Shown piece by piece: positions 1 through 9,143 of a stretch of DNA of 64,000 nucleotides. A model generated the notes under the pieces. The model saw only the letters and a list, made by a program, of their open reading frames with translations, made no database searches and was not told the origin of the DNA. This stretch comes from Luteimonas terricola (GTDB lineage: Bacteria > Pseudomonadota > Gammaproteobacteria > Xanthomonadales > Xanthomonadaceae). The position numbers and the translations under genes were made by a program. The stretch lies in assembly GCF_004352845.1 (NCBI RefSeq), contig NZ_SJRX01000006.1, forward strand, positions 186,001 through 250,000. The letters are read 5' to 3'. Numbering within the stretch: position 1 is the stretch's first letter; each line of letters opens with the position of its first letter.

Positions 1-2
1 AT

Positions 3-1616
3 GCCGATGACCCGGGCTGCTTCCGCGAGTCGCTGCGCATCATCGACACCAGCACCGCCGACCAGGTCCAGGCCGCCGGGCGCGAATGGCTGGCGCAGGG
101 CGACCACACCCTGCTGATCCTGTCCGGCGAGCGCACCGCGCTGGTCGAGGACCCGGCCGGCACGCCCGGGCCCTGGGACCTGCCCGCCGTCGACGGCCGC
201 TACGGCGTGCAGCCGGCCGCGGTCGACCGCAGCCTGGGCGTGCCGCTGCCCGAAGCGTTCCCGGAGCTGAAGTTCCCCGAGGTCGAGCGCGCCACGCTCG
301 GCAACGGCAGCACGGTGGTGCTGGCGCGCCGCAGCGGCGTGCCGGTGGTGCAGCTGCGCTACCAGTTCCCGGGTGCCGGCTACACCGCCGACGCCGGGCA
401 CAGGATGGGCACGGCGAGCTTCGCCATGGGCATGCTCGACGAAGGGGCCGCCGGCCTCGGTGCGCTGGAGTTCGCCGACCGCGCCGAGGCGCTGGGCGCG
501 CAGATGGGCGCGGGCTCCGGCCTGGATGCCGGCACTGCCTGGCTGTCGGCGCTGACCGGCAACCTCGACGCGTCGGTGGCGCTGTTCGCCGACATGCTGC
601 GCAAGCCGGACTTCGTCGCCGCCGAGATCGAGCGCGTGCGCGCGACCTGGATCGCCAACATCGCCCAGGAGAAGGCCCGGCCGCAGACCGCGGCGCTGCG
701 CGTGCTGCCGCCGCTGCTCTACGGCGAGGGCCACCCCTACGCGATGCCGTTCACCGGCAGCGGCACCGAGGACTCGATCGCAGCGCTGACCCGCGACGAC
801 CTGGTCGCCTTCCACCGCACGCAGATGCAGCCCGAAGACGCGACCCTGATCGTGGTCGGCGACACCACGCTGGCCGAGATCGTGCCCGTGCTGGAGAAGC
901 ACCTGGGCGACTGGTCGGGAGGCGGCGAGGCGCGCGCGGCGGCGGCGGAGATCCCCGCGGTCGCCCGGCCGTCGGCGGCGCGCGTGTTCCTGATCGACCA
1001 GCCCGGCGCGGTGCAGGCCAACATCTACGCCGGCCTGCTGGTGCCTTCGACCATGGACGACGGCGCGGTGCGCTTCGACATCGCCAACGGCGTGATCGGC
1101 GGCGACTTCACCGCGCGCCTGAACATGAACCTGCGCGAGGACAAGCACTGGTCGTACGGCGCCCGCAGCGGCGCCTCCGGTGCGCTGGGACCCCGCCCGT
1201 GGCTGGCATCCGCCCCGGTGCAGATCGACAAGACCGCCGAAGCCATGGCCGAGATGCAGCGCGAGATCGCGAGCTTCGCAAGCGGCGAAGCACCGCCGAC
1301 GGTGGAGGAGGTCGAGCGCATCCGCGCGATCAACACCCTGAGCCTGCCGGGTGCGTACGAGACCGCGGCGTCGGTGGCTTCGACGATTGCCGGCAACGTC
1401 ATGTACGACCGCCCCGACGACTACGTCGTGCGTCGCAAGGCCGAGATCCAGGCCATGACCCCGGCGCAGGTGGCGGAGGCGGCGAAAACGATCGACGCCA
1501 ACGCCCTGACCTGGGTGGTGGTCGGCGACCTGTCGCAGATCGAGGCGCCGGTGCGCGCGCTGGAACTGGGCGAGGTGACCGTGCTCGACACGGACGGAAA
1601 ACCCGTCCCCCAATGA
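3..1616 (+). CDS. M16 (pitrilysin/insulinase) family zinc peptidase, C-terminal part; runs in from the left edge
   Basis: The reading frame is open from the first bases, so this is the 3' part of a larger gene. The visible 537 codons include a complete non-catalytic M16 domain: an N-terminal strand region of the type FPEVERATLGNGSTVVLARR, then a helical half, then the Arg/Tyr signature NMNLREDKHWSYGAR near 1123-1164 that closes the active-site chamber in this family. The HxxEH zinc motif is not seen and should lie upstream. M16 proteins of this type in Xanthomonads are two-repeat, exported peptidases of about 950 residues that degrade peptides in the periplasm. An internal ATG at 207 is not the start, because the frame and homologous sequence continue upstream of it. 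Confidence 0.85.
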   Translation, partial: ADDPGCFRESLRIIDTSTADQVQAAGREWLAQGDHTLLILSGERTALVEDPAGTPGPWDLPAVDGRYGVQPAAVDRSLGVPLPEAFPELKFPEVERATLGNGSTVVLARRSGVPVVQLRYQFPGAGYTADAGHRMGTASFAMGMLDEGAAGLGALEFADRAEALGAQMGAGSGLDAGTAWLSALTGNLDASVALFADMLRKPDFVAAEIERVRATWIANIAQEKARPQTAALRVLPPLLYGEGHPYAMPFTGSGTEDSIAALTRDDLVAFHRTQMQPEDATLIVVGDTTLAEIVPVLEKHLGDWSGGGEARAAAAEIPAVARPSAARVFLIDQPGAVQANIYAGLLVPSTMDDGAVRFDIANGVIGGDFTARLNMNLREDKHWSYGARSGASGALGPRPWLASAPVQIDKTAEAMAEMQREIASFASGEAPPTVEEVERIRAINTLSLPGAYETAASVASTIAGNVMYDRPDDYVVRRKAEIQAMTPAQVAEAAKTIDANALTWVVVGDLSQIEAPVRALELGEVTVLDTDGKPVPQ

Positions 1617-1678
1617 GGCGACCAACCGCTGCCGCTTCCACAAGGCACAATCCCCCGGTCTCCCACGGAGCCTGACCC

Positions 1679-1987
1679 ATGCGCCACCTCCTGCTGATCC
1701 CCTTCTTCGCCGTGCTGTCCGCCTGCACCTGGGTGCACATGGCGCCCGGGGCCTCCTCGGTGCGCGTCGCCGCCTCCCCGCCGGTCGGCTGCGACAAGCG
1801 TGGCGAGGTCGAGGTCGCGGTGAAACACAGCATTGCATTCATCGACCGCAACCCGCTGCGCGTGCGCGAGGAACTCGAGACCCTGGCCCGCAACGAAGCC
1901 CCCGGCCTGGGCGCGGACACCATCCACCCGCTGTCGGATCCGATCCGCGGCGCCCAGCGCTGGGCCGCCTGGCACTGCGGCGGCTGA
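1679..1987 (+). CDS. DUF4156 family lipoprotein
   Basis: A 102-residue small envelope lipoprotein. The N-terminus has two basic-to-hydrophobic turns and a lipobox LSAC, with the modified cysteine at residue 16. The rest fits DUF4156 proteins (E. coli YjeI relatives): a strand with a second cysteine (VGCDKRGEV) and the conserved ELETLARNEAPGLGADT stretch around residues 66-82. Function in the family is unknown. It lies 62 bp after the M16 peptidase and 97 bp before oleA, and has its own stem-loop downstream, so it may be transcribed alone or with the peptidase. Confidence 0.75.
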   Translation: MRHLLLIPFFAVLSACTWVHMAPGASSVRVAASPPVGCDKRGEVEVAVKHSIAFIDRNPLRVREELETLARNEAPGLGADTIHPLSDPIRGAQRWAAWHCGG

Positions 1988-1990
1988 TCG

Positions 1991-2010
1991 CCCGCCCTGA
2001 ACAGGGCGGG
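1991..2010 (+). terminator. GC stem-loop after the DUF4156 gene
   Basis: CCCGCCC, loop TGAACA, GGGCGGG: a perfect 7-bp stem starting 4 bp after the stop codon. No T-run follows, so it is a weak or Rho-assisted terminator, or an mRNA-stabilising hairpin. Confidence 0.4.
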
Positions 2011-2084
2011 GCCGGAAGTGCGCAGCGGGCTGGAAGCCGGTACCCTAGGCGGTCTTTGTTCCTGTTCCCCACGGCGGCCAGCCC

Positions 2085-3101
2085 ATGATGTTCCAGCACG
2101 TAGCCATTGCCGGTCTCGCGCACATCGACGCCCCGCGTCGACTGTCCTCCGACGAGATCAATGCCCGCCTGAAGCCGACGCTCGACCGTCTCGGCATCAA
2201 GACCGACGTCCTCAGGGACGTCGCCGGCATCCACGCCCGGCGCCTGTGGGATGGCGACATGCTGGCTTCCGACGCGGCCACCCTGGCGGGCGTCAAGGCC
2301 CTGGCCGACGCCGGCATCGACCCCGCGCGCGTGGGCCTGCTGATCAACACTTCGGTCAGCCGCGACTACCTGGAACCTTCGACCGCCAGCATCGTCAGCG
2401 GCAACCTCGGCCTGCCCGACACCTGCCAGAACTTCGACATCGCCAACGCCTGCCTGGCCTTCATCAACGGCATGGACATCGCCAGCCGCATGATCGAACG
2501 CGGCGAGATCGACTACGCCCTGGTCGTTGACGGCGAGACCGCCGACCTCGCCTACGAGAAGACGATCGAGCGCCTGAGCCGTGCCGACTCGACCGAAGAG
2601 AACTTCCGCAATGAACTGGCCACGCTGACGCTGGGCTCCGGCGCGGCGGGCATGGTCCTGGCCCGCGCCGAGCTCGCCCCCGGCGCCCCGCGCTACAAGG
2701 GCGGCGTGACCCGCGCGGCCACCGAGTGGAACAAGCTCTGCCGCGGCAACCTCGACGGCATGATCACCGACACCCGCATGCTGCTGATCGAAGGCATCAA
2801 GCTGGCCACCAAGACCTTCGAGGTCGCCAAGCACAAGCTGGGCTGGGTGGCCTCCGAACTCGACGAGTTCGTGATCCACCAGGTCAGCAAGGTGCACACC
2901 GCCGCCTTCACCAAGGCCATGGGCATCGACCCGAAGAAGGTCATGACCATCTTCGGCGAGCACGGCAACATCGGCCCGGCCTCGGTGCCGATCGTGCTCA
3001 GCAAGCTGCGCGAGATGGGCCGCCTGAAGAAGGGCGACCGGGTGGCGCTGCTGGGCATCGGGTCCGGCCTGAACTGTTCGATGGCCGAGGTGGAGTGGTA
3101 A
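2085..3101 (+). CDS. oleA: OleA, thiolase-fold acyl-CoA condensing enzyme for olefin synthesis
   Basis: OleA joins two fatty acyl-CoA molecules head to head to give a beta-keto acid, the first step of long-chain olefin synthesis. The protein has 338 residues, the same length as the Xanthomonas campestris enzyme, and matches it closely. The nucleophilic cysteine is C123 in IANACLAFINGMDIA (C143 in the tagged crystal-structure numbering). The catalytic His and Asn motifs of the thiolase fold are present as FVIHQVSK and GEHGNIGPASVP. The ATG at 2085 is preceded by a second in-frame option at 2088. The gene is followed by an intrinsic terminator, and its usual partners oleB, oleC and oleD lie 21-25 kb downstream, so here it appears monocistronic. 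Confidence 0.95.
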   Translation: MMFQHVAIAGLAHIDAPRRLSSDEINARLKPTLDRLGIKTDVLRDVAGIHARRLWDGDMLASDAATLAGVKALADAGIDPARVGLLINTSVSRDYLEPSTASIVSGNLGLPDTCQNFDIANACLAFINGMDIASRMIERGEIDYALVVDGETADLAYEKTIERLSRADSTEENFRNELATLTLGSGAAGMVLARAELAPGAPRYKGGVTRAATEWNKLCRGNLDGMITDTRMLLIEGIKLATKTFEVAKHKLGWVASELDEFVIHQVSKVHTAAFTKAMGIDPKKVMTIFGEHGNIGPASVPIVLSKLREMGRLKKGDRVALLGIGSGLNCSMAEVEW

Positions 3102-3125
3102 ACGCCCGCGGCTGCTGATGCGCAG

Positions 3126-3156
3126 GAAGGCCGGCCTGTCCGGCCTTCGTTGTTTT
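3126..3156 (+). terminator. Rho-independent terminator of oleA
   Basis: A 9-bp perfect stem GAAGGCCGG / CCGGCCTTC with loop CCTGT is followed by GTTGTTTT. It lies 25 bp after the oleA stop and before the TSUP gene. This is the clearest intrinsic terminator in the window. Confidence 0.8.
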
Positions 3157-3205
3157 CGGGGCCCGTCGTCATGGGATGCGGGTCGGGATTCTTCCAGGGC
3201 ATGTC

Positions 3206-3988
3206 ATGGAATTCGGAATCGAGGTGCTGGCGCTACTTGCGCTTGCGGCCTTCGTCGCAGGCACCATCGATGCGCTGGCCGGCGGCGGCGGGCTGATCAC
3301 CATCCCCGCGCTGATGGCCGCCGGCGTGCCGCCGGTGCAGGCGATCGCCACCAACAAGCTGCAGTCGAGCTTCGGCACCACCAGCGCCGTGCTCGCCTTC
3401 GCGCGCCAGGGGCGGATCGACTTCCGGCGCTTCCTGTGGCCGGCGGTGGCTGCGTTTGCCGGCTCGGTGGGCGGTGCAGTGGCGGTGCAACTGGTGGACC
3501 CGTTCGTCCTCGCGGGCCTGGTGCCGGTGCTGCTGGTGGCGATGGCCGCCTATTTCCTGCTTGGCCCCAAGGCCAGCGAGGCCGGGACCCGTGCGCGGCT
3601 GGGCCAGGCCGCGCTGGTCACGATCATGTTCGCGATCGGCTTCTACGACGGCTTCTTCGGGCCCGGCACCGGATCGTTCATGGCCACCGCGCTGGTGGCG
3701 CTGTTCGGCATGGGGCTGGTCTCGGCCACGGCGCACACCAAGTTCCTCAACCTGGCGAGCAACGTCGCCGCGCTGGCGACGCTCATCGTCGGCGGACAGG
3801 TGCTGTGGCTGGTGGGCCTGGTGATGGCGGTGGCGAGCATCGCCGGCGGGCAGCTGGGTGCGCACCTTGCGCTGGGCCGGGCCGGGGCGCGGCTGATCCG
3901 GCCGCTGCTGGTGGTGATGTCGCTGGTGCTGACCGCGAAGCTGCTGCTGGAGCCGGACAATCCGCTGGTGGCGTTCGTCGTCGGCTGA
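3206..3988 (+). CDS. TSUP (TauE/SafE, YfcA-like) membrane permease
   Basis: A 260-residue, eight-helix permease of the TSUP family, which exports sulfite, sulfoacetate or related small organic anions. The family signature near the N-terminus, FVAGTIDALAGGGGLITIPALM, and its repeat in the second half, GFYDGFFGPGTGSFMATALV, are both visible. The start chosen is ATG 3206 (MEFGIEVL); the frame has an upstream start at 3176 that would add ten non-hydrophobic residues. It follows the oleA terminator. A second TSUP gene lies at 12.4 kb in the sulfur module, but the two are not close copies. Substrate unknown. Confidence 0.85.
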   Translation: MEFGIEVLALLALAAFVAGTIDALAGGGGLITIPALMAAGVPPVQAIATNKLQSSFGTTSAVLAFARQGRIDFRRFLWPAVAAFAGSVGGAVAVQLVDPFVLAGLVPVLLVAMAAYFLLGPKASEAGTRARLGQAALVTIMFAIGFYDGFFGPGTGSFMATALVALFGMGLVSATAHTKFLNLASNVAALATLIVGGQVLWLVGLVMAVASIAGGQLGAHLALGRAGARLIRPLLVVMSLVLTAKLLLEPDNPLVAFVVG

Positions 3989-4056
3989 ACTGCCTGCGCC
4001 GCGACGCATCTCGGCCACAATGTGCACGAACGCAAGGACACGGGACGCAGGTAGGC

Positions 4057-4965
4057 ATGAGCAAGAGAACGAAGGCCAAGCGGAAACGGACGCAGCCGGC
4101 ACGGCATGGCGCTGGCGTGGCGACAACGTCGAAAGCACTGACAGCGCCGCGATCAAGCACCGACATCGCATTGCGTGTGCTCACCGCGTTCGGCCTGCTG
4201 CTGACCGCCTACCTGACGTGGGTGGCGGTGCGCGACACCGGTGCGGCGTTCTGCACGGAAGGCTCGGGGTGCGACGTGGTGCAGAACAGCCGGTGGTCGC
4301 GCTTCCTCGGCGTGCCGATCGCGCTGTGGGGCGGCGCGCTGTATGCGCTGCTGGCGTGGGCGACATGGCGGCCGGCGCCGAGGCTGACGCGCTGGCGGCG
4401 GCTATGGCGCCTGTCGTTCCTGGGCCTGGCGATCAGCGTGTACCTGACCCTGGCGGGCTGGATCGCGTTGGCTGCGTTCTGCGCCTGGTGCCTGCTGTCG
4501 CTGGCGACGTTGCTGGCGATCTTCGTGCTGGTGCACGTGGCCCGGCCCGACAGCGCGCCGGGAACGCAGTGGTCGACGTGGTGCCTGGGCAATGGCCTGC
4601 TCGCGCTTGCGGTGGTGGCGGCCTTGCACGTCTCGTCGTCGGGTCTGCTGGACCGCCGCGGCGGCCCGCGCCTGCATGCACTTGCCGCGCATCTGGAAGA
4701 GTCAGGTGCGAAGTTCTACGGCGCCCATTGGTGCCCCACGTGCACCCAGCAGAAGCGCAAGTTCAGCGGCGCGGCCGCGCAGCTGCCGTACGTGGAGTGT
4801 GCGCCCAACGGCCCCAACGGCGGCATGGTCTCCGAATGCGCCATTGCCGGCGTGACCGGCTACCCGACATGGGTCATCGGTGGCCGCCACTATGTCCAGG
4901 TGATCGAGCCAGAGCAGCTGGCCGCGATGACCGGCTTCGACTGGGAGGGTGCACGCGGCGACTGA
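4057..4965 (+). CDS. Vitamin K epoxide reductase (VKOR) homologue fused to a thioredoxin-like domain
   Basis: A 302-residue membrane protein that should regenerate disulfide-forming capacity in the periplasm using quinone, replacing DsbB. The first 30 residues are basic and polar (Lys-rich) and cytoplasmic. The VKOR domain has the loop cysteines C66 and C72 and the quinone-proximal CAWC (C142, C145) in helix 4. A C-terminal thioredoxin-like domain carries C226-P-T-C229, followed by ECA and a cis-Pro segment TGYPTWVIGG, the layout of bacterial VKOR-Trx fusions. The open frame extends upstream to 3118, but that part is antisense-like shadow of the TSUP gene; ATG 4057 is preceded by GTAGG. It fits the redox theme of the dsb operon at 16.6 kb. 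Confidence 0.88.
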   Translation: MSKRTKAKRKRTQPARHGAGVATTSKALTAPRSSTDIALRVLTAFGLLLTAYLTWVAVRDTGAAFCTEGSGCDVVQNSRWSRFLGVPIALWGGALYALLAWATWRPAPRLTRWRRLWRLSFLGLAISVYLTLAGWIALAAFCAWCLLSLATLLAIFVLVHVARPDSAPGTQWSTWCLGNGLLALAVVAALHVSSSGLLDRRGGPRLHALAAHLEESGAKFYGAHWCPTCTQQKRKFSGAAAQLPYVECAPNGPNGGMVSECAIAGVTGYPTWVIGGRHYVQVIEPEQLAAMTGFDWEGARGD

Positions 4966-5010
4966 CGACGGGCAGGTGCCTGCTCGACCACCCGCCACCT
5001 CCGCATCTTC

Positions 5011-5050
5011 TGGCAAATAACGAAAAAAAGTGGTATTTAATTTTCCTTGA
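5011..5050 (+). promoter_or_regulatory. AT-rich leader with likely promoter for the Fic/MmeI-like pair
   Basis: A sharp AT-rich patch (AAATAACGAAAAAAAG then TATTTAATTTT) interrupts GC-rich DNA 35-70 bp before the Fic start. TTTAAT at 5036-5041 resembles a -10 element; no good -35 was found. The composition suggests an imported promoter. Confidence 0.35.
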
Positions 5051-5083
5051 CCACGCCGCGGGTGCCCGCAAGGAAAGCTGACC

Positions 5084-6253
5084 ATGGCCACCAGGGTTAC
5101 AGGCCACTATGTCACCGGCTCCCTGGCCGGCAGCCGTTATCAGGCCTTCATCCCCGATCCACTGCCGCCGGAGCCGCCGCTCGACCTTGCCGCAGGGGAT
5201 CTGGTTGCGCGCAAGGAGCGCGCCGACCAGGCGCTTGGGCGTCTGGACGGCATCACCCTGATGCTGCCGGACCCGGAGCTGTTCCTGTACCAGTACGTGC
5301 GCAAGGAAGCGCTGCTGTCTTCGCAGATCGAGGGCACCCAGTCCTCCCTGTCCGACCTGTTGTTGTTCGAGGTTGACGCCGCGCCAGGCGTGCCCATCGA
5401 CGACGTGGAGGAGGTCTCCAACTACGTGGCCGCGCTCAAGCACGGCCTGCGCCGCCTTCGCGAAGACGACTTCCCGCTCTCCCTGCGCCTGATCCGCGAG
5501 ATGCATGCGCTGCTGCTGCGCGGCGGGCGTGGTGCCACCAGGCAACCCGGAGAGTTCCGCAAGGGACAGGTGTGGGTCGGTGGTCCGTCGCCGGCATTGG
5601 CCCATTTCGTGCCGCCGCCACCGGAGGCCCTGCCCGACGCACTGGCTGCGCTTGAGCGTTTCCTGCATGAGCCGGCAGGCCGGACCCCGCCGCTGCTGAA
5701 AGCCGCACTGGCGCACGTGCAGTTCGAGACCATCCATCCCTTCGGTGATGGCAACGGCCGCCTCGGTCGCCTGCTGATCGTGCTGATTCTTTGCAATGAA
5801 GGCGTGCTGCGTGATCCCAGCCTGTACCTCAGCCTGTACTTCAAGCGCCATCGTGCCGACTACTACGACCGCCTCAACGGCGTGCGCGTGCGCGGCGACT
5901 GGGAGGGCTGGCTGGGCTTCTTCCTCGACGGCGTGGCCGAAACCGCGCAGCAGGCGGTCGACACCGCGCAGCGCCTGCTGGCCCTGCTGGCAAGCGATCG
6001 CGCCCGCATCGCAGCGCTGGGGAAGCGTGCCGGCAATATCGGCCTGGTGTTCGACCAGTTTGCCCGCCGCGTAATACTGACCGTGCCGCGCGTGGCCCCT
6101 GAGCTCCCGCTCAGCCCACCCACTATCCGCGCGGCGGTGCGCGCGCTGGAAGAACTCGAGATCGTGAACGAAGTGACTGGGCAGCAGCGGCATCGCGTGT
6201 TCGCCTACACCCGGTATCTCGACATCCTCAGCGAAGGAGCGCAGCCGCTGTGA
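5084..6253 (+). CDS. Fic family protein (predicted AMP-transferase) with N-terminal inhibitory helix
   Basis: A 389-residue Fic protein that should transfer AMP (or another phosphate-linked group) from a nucleotide to protein hydroxyls. The core motif is intact: HPFGDGNGRLGR starting at H218, with the catalytic His, the metal-binding Asp and the Arg residues. An inhibitory motif S79-SQI-E83-G84 precedes it, as in class II self-inhibited Fic proteins, so toxicity is probably held in check within the protein. A C-terminal winged-helix region (about 320-389) resembles the DNA-binding tails of this subfamily. It lies 49 bp upstream of an MmeI-like restriction-modification gene on the same strand, a common arrangement in defence loci. 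The target is unknown. Confidence 0.85.
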   Translation: MATRVTGHYVTGSLAGSRYQAFIPDPLPPEPPLDLAAGDLVARKERADQALGRLDGITLMLPDPELFLYQYVRKEALLSSQIEGTQSSLSDLLLFEVDAAPGVPIDDVEEVSNYVAALKHGLRRLREDDFPLSLRLIREMHALLLRGGRGATRQPGEFRKGQVWVGGPSPALAHFVPPPPEALPDALAALERFLHEPAGRTPPLLKAALAHVQFETIHPFGDGNGRLGRLLIVLILCNEGVLRDPSLYLSLYFKRHRADYYDRLNGVRVRGDWEGWLGFFLDGVAETAQQAVDTAQRLLALLASDRARIAALGKRAGNIGLVFDQFARRVILTVPRVAPELPLSPPTIRAAVRALEELEIVNEVTGQQRHRVFAYTRYLDILSEGAQPL

Positions 6254-6302
6254 GCAGCACCGGACTGCGGAAGATCAGGGCCGACAACAGGAGCATGTGC
6301 AC

Positions 6303-9086
6303 ATGCCGCTGAGCCTCAACGAGATCCGAGACCGCGCCCGTGCCTTCGCCCGCGAGTGGGACGGCGAAACCTCCGAGCGCGCCGAGGCGCAGAGCTTCTG
6401 GAACGACTTCTTCCACGTGTTCGGCAAGAAGCGCCGCAGCGTGGCCGTGTACGAACAGAAGGCGAAGCGCTTCACCGGCACCGCCAGCGGCCGCATCGAC
6501 CTGTTCTGGCCCGGCGTGATGCTGGCCGAGCACAAGAGCGCGGGCGTCGACCTGGACGCCGCCTTCGACCAGGCCACCGACTACTTTGCGGGCTTGAGCG
6601 AATCGGAGAAGCCGCAGTACATCCTGGTCAGCGACTTCCAGCGCTTCCGCCTGTACGACCTCGACGGCCGCGAGCCGCACGTGGAGTTCCCGCTGGCCGA
6701 GCTGCACCGGGAGATCGGCCGCTTCGGCTTCATCAGCGGCTACCAGACCCGCAGCTACAAGGAAGAAGACCCCGTCAACGTGCAGGCCGCCGAGCGCATG
6801 GGGCGGCTGTACGACGCGCTGAAGGCCGCCGGTTACGACGGCCACGCCCTGGAAGTGCTGCTGGTGCGGCTGCTGTTCTGCCTGTTCGCCGACGACACCG
6901 GCATCTTCCCCCGCCACGCCCTGCACGACCTGATCGACCAGCGCACCAGCGAAGACGGCGCCGACCTCGGCGGCTGGCTGGCGCGCCTGTTCCAGGTGCT
7001 CAACACGCCCGAAGACCGGCGCCAGAGCACGCTGGACGAGCAGCTGGTCGAACTGCCCTACGTCAACGGCCGGCTGTTCGAGGAAATGCTGCCGCTGGCC
7101 GACTTCAACGCCGCGATGCGCCGCCAGCTGCTGGACGCCAGCGCCCTGGACTGGAGCCGCATCAGCCCCGCGATCTTCGGCTCGATGTTCCAGTCGGTGA
7201 TGGACGCCAAGGCCCGCCGCAACCTGGGCGCGCACTACACCAGCGAGAAGAACATCCTCAAGCTGATCGGCCCGCTGTTCCTCGACGGCCTGAAGGGCGA
7301 GCTGGACAAGGCTCGCCAGGACACGAAGAAGCTCGCGCAGCTGCACCGCAAGCTGGCCACGCTCCGCTTCCTGGACCCCGCCTGCGGCTGCGGCAACTTC
7401 CTGGTCATCGCCTACCGCGAGCTGCGGTTGCTGGAGCTGGAGATCCTCAAGCGCCAGTTCGCGACCCAGCAGTCGGTGCTGGCACACGTGCAGGACCACG
7501 TGCTGGTGGACGTGGACCAGTTCCACGGCATCGAGATCGAGGAGTTCCCGGCCCAGATCGCCCAGGTGGCGATGTGGCTGATGGACCACCAGATGAACCT
7601 GCGGGTGGCCGAGCAGTTCGGCGAGACGATGGTGCGGCTGCCGCTGAAGAAGTCGGCGGCGATCTTGCATGGAAATGCGTTGCGGGTGGATTGGAATGAG
7701 GTGGTGGGGGCGGGGGAGTTGGATTACATCTTGGGGAATCCGCCGTTCATCGGGAAAAAGGAGCAGAGCGCAGAACAGAAGACCGACATGAGGCGCGTGT
7801 TCGCAGGAGTGAATGGTGCCGGCGTGCTGGACTTTGTCGCAGCATGGTATGTGAAGGCCGCCGCGATGATGCAGGACAATCCCGCGATACGGTCGGCGTT
7901 CGTGTCCACGAATTCGATCACGCAGGGAGAGCAGGTGGGGGTGCTCTGGTCAGCACTCTACCCGCGCGGCATGCATATCCAGTTCGCACACCGAACTTTC
8001 AAATGGAGCAATGAAGCGCGCGGCAAGGCGGCGGTGCATTGCGTGATCATCGGTTTCGGTCAGGGCGAGTTGGCACAGAAGCGGCTGTTCACCTACGAGG
8101 CAATAGATGGTGAGTCGCATGAAGTTATTGCCGACAACATCAATCCATATCTGGCGGATGCTGTGGACGCGTTGGTGGTTCGACGTGAACATCCGATCTG
8201 CGACGTGCCGAAGATCAACAAGGGTAGTGAGGCTACTGACTTCGGTCATTTGTTTCTTGACCCGGATGAGCGGGCGCATTTGCTCGTCACGACGCCTGAG
8301 GCAGATAGATGGCTGCGCCGTGTCTATGGTGGAGATGAGCTGATCAACGGCATCGAGAGATGGTGTCTGTGGTTGGTGGATGCTCGTCCGGAGGAGTTGC
8401 GCCAAATGCCGGATGTCTTAGCTCGGGTGGAGCGCGTGCGCCACGAGCGGGCGAGGAGCGGCAAAGCCAGGACGCGGGAATGGGCGGCAAAACCGAGTCT
8501 TTTCTCAGAGAACCGGCAACCTGACAAGCCGTACTTGGCTGTGCCCAAGGTTTCATCGGAGCGTCGGAGCTATCTGCCGATCGGCTTCCTGGCGCCTGAA
8601 ATAATTGCTACCGGCAGTTTGCAGGTTGTGCCGGACGCTACTGCATTTCACTTCGGAGTCCTCTCTTCCGCCATGCACATGTCATGGATGCGCTACACCT
8701 GCGGCCGCATGAAGAGCGATTACCAGTATTCGAACAGCATTGTCTACAACAATTTCCCCTGGCCCGAGCTTGTCGGTGACAAGCATCGCAGCGCCATCGA
8801 AGTGGAAGCTCAAGGCGTCCTCGACGCACGCGCCGACTTTCCCGACAGCACACTGGCCGATCTCTATGACCCGTTGACCATGCCGCGGGATTTGATCAAA
8901 GCCCACCAGCAGCTCGACAAGGTGGTGGTAGCAGCCTACCTTGCGGCCGAAAAGGCCGCAGGTCGAAAGGCGCCAAAGCTTGGAACGGACGCGGAGCGCG
9001 TCGCATTCCTGTTCGAGAGGTATCAGCAGATTGTGTCGCTGCTCCCGACAGAGAATCGCAAGCGGGTAGCCCGCAGAGGATCATGA
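6303..9086 (+). CDS. MmeI-like type IIG restriction endonuclease/DNA methyltransferase
   Basis: A single-chain restriction-modification enzyme of about 927 residues, the size of MmeI. The N-terminal nuclease motif D66-x9-E76-x-K78 has the same spacing as the catalytic D-x9-ExK of MmeI. The gamma-class adenine methyltransferase motifs follow: motif I DPACGCGNFL near residue 358 and motif IV NPPF near residue 479. The rest should hold the target-recognition domain and a helical C-terminus. ATG 6303 is preceded by AGGAG at a good distance; an in-frame GTG at 6297 is the alternative. GC content and third-position GC fall clearly from about 7660 onward, that is just before motif IV and through the recognition domain. 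No separate specificity or helicase gene is present. Confidence 0.88.
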   Translation: MPLSLNEIRDRARAFAREWDGETSERAEAQSFWNDFFHVFGKKRRSVAVYEQKAKRFTGTASGRIDLFWPGVMLAEHKSAGVDLDAAFDQATDYFAGLSESEKPQYILVSDFQRFRLYDLDGREPHVEFPLAELHREIGRFGFISGYQTRSYKEEDPVNVQAAERMGRLYDALKAAGYDGHALEVLLVRLLFCLFADDTGIFPRHALHDLIDQRTSEDGADLGGWLARLFQVLNTPEDRRQSTLDEQLVELPYVNGRLFEEMLPLADFNAAMRRQLLDASALDWSRISPAIFGSMFQSVMDAKARRNLGAHYTSEKNILKLIGPLFLDGLKGELDKARQDTKKLAQLHRKLATLRFLDPACGCGNFLVIAYRELRLLELEILKRQFATQQSVLAHVQDHVLVDVDQFHGIEIEEFPAQIAQVAMWLMDHQMNLRVAEQFGETMVRLPLKKSAAILHGNALRVDWNEVVGAGELDYILGNPPFIGKKEQSAEQKTDMRRVFAGVNGAGVLDFVAAWYVKAAAMMQDNPAIRSAFVSTNSITQGEQVGVLWSALYPRGMHIQFAHRTFKWSNEARGKAAVHCVIIGFGQGELAQKRLFTYEAIDGESHEVIADNINPYLADAVDALVVRREHPICDVPKINKGSEATDFGHLFLDPDERAHLLVTTPEADRWLRRVYGGDELINGIERWCLWLVDARPEELRQMPDVLARVERVRHERARSGKARTREWAAKPSLFSENRQPDKPYLAVPKVSSERRSYLPIGFLAPEIIATGSLQVVPDATAFHFGVLSSAMHMSWMRYTCGRMKSDYQYSNSIVYNNFPWPELVGDKHRSAIEVEAQGVLDARADFPDSTLADLYDPLTMPRDLIKAHQQLDKVVVAAYLAAEKAAGRKAPKLGTDAERVAFLFERYQQIVSLLPTENRKRVARRGS

Positions 9087-9143
9087 AGAGGCATGGCAGT
9101 GTGGCGCGCGAGCAACATCTTGATAGGCGGTCCGTTTGCCGGG

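Noticed and set aside
3118-4965. A TSUP-VKOR fusion protein suggested by one open frame
   Set aside because: The first 313 codons are an out-of-frame shadow of the TSUP gene; ATG 4057 gives a normal VKOR-Trx N-terminus.
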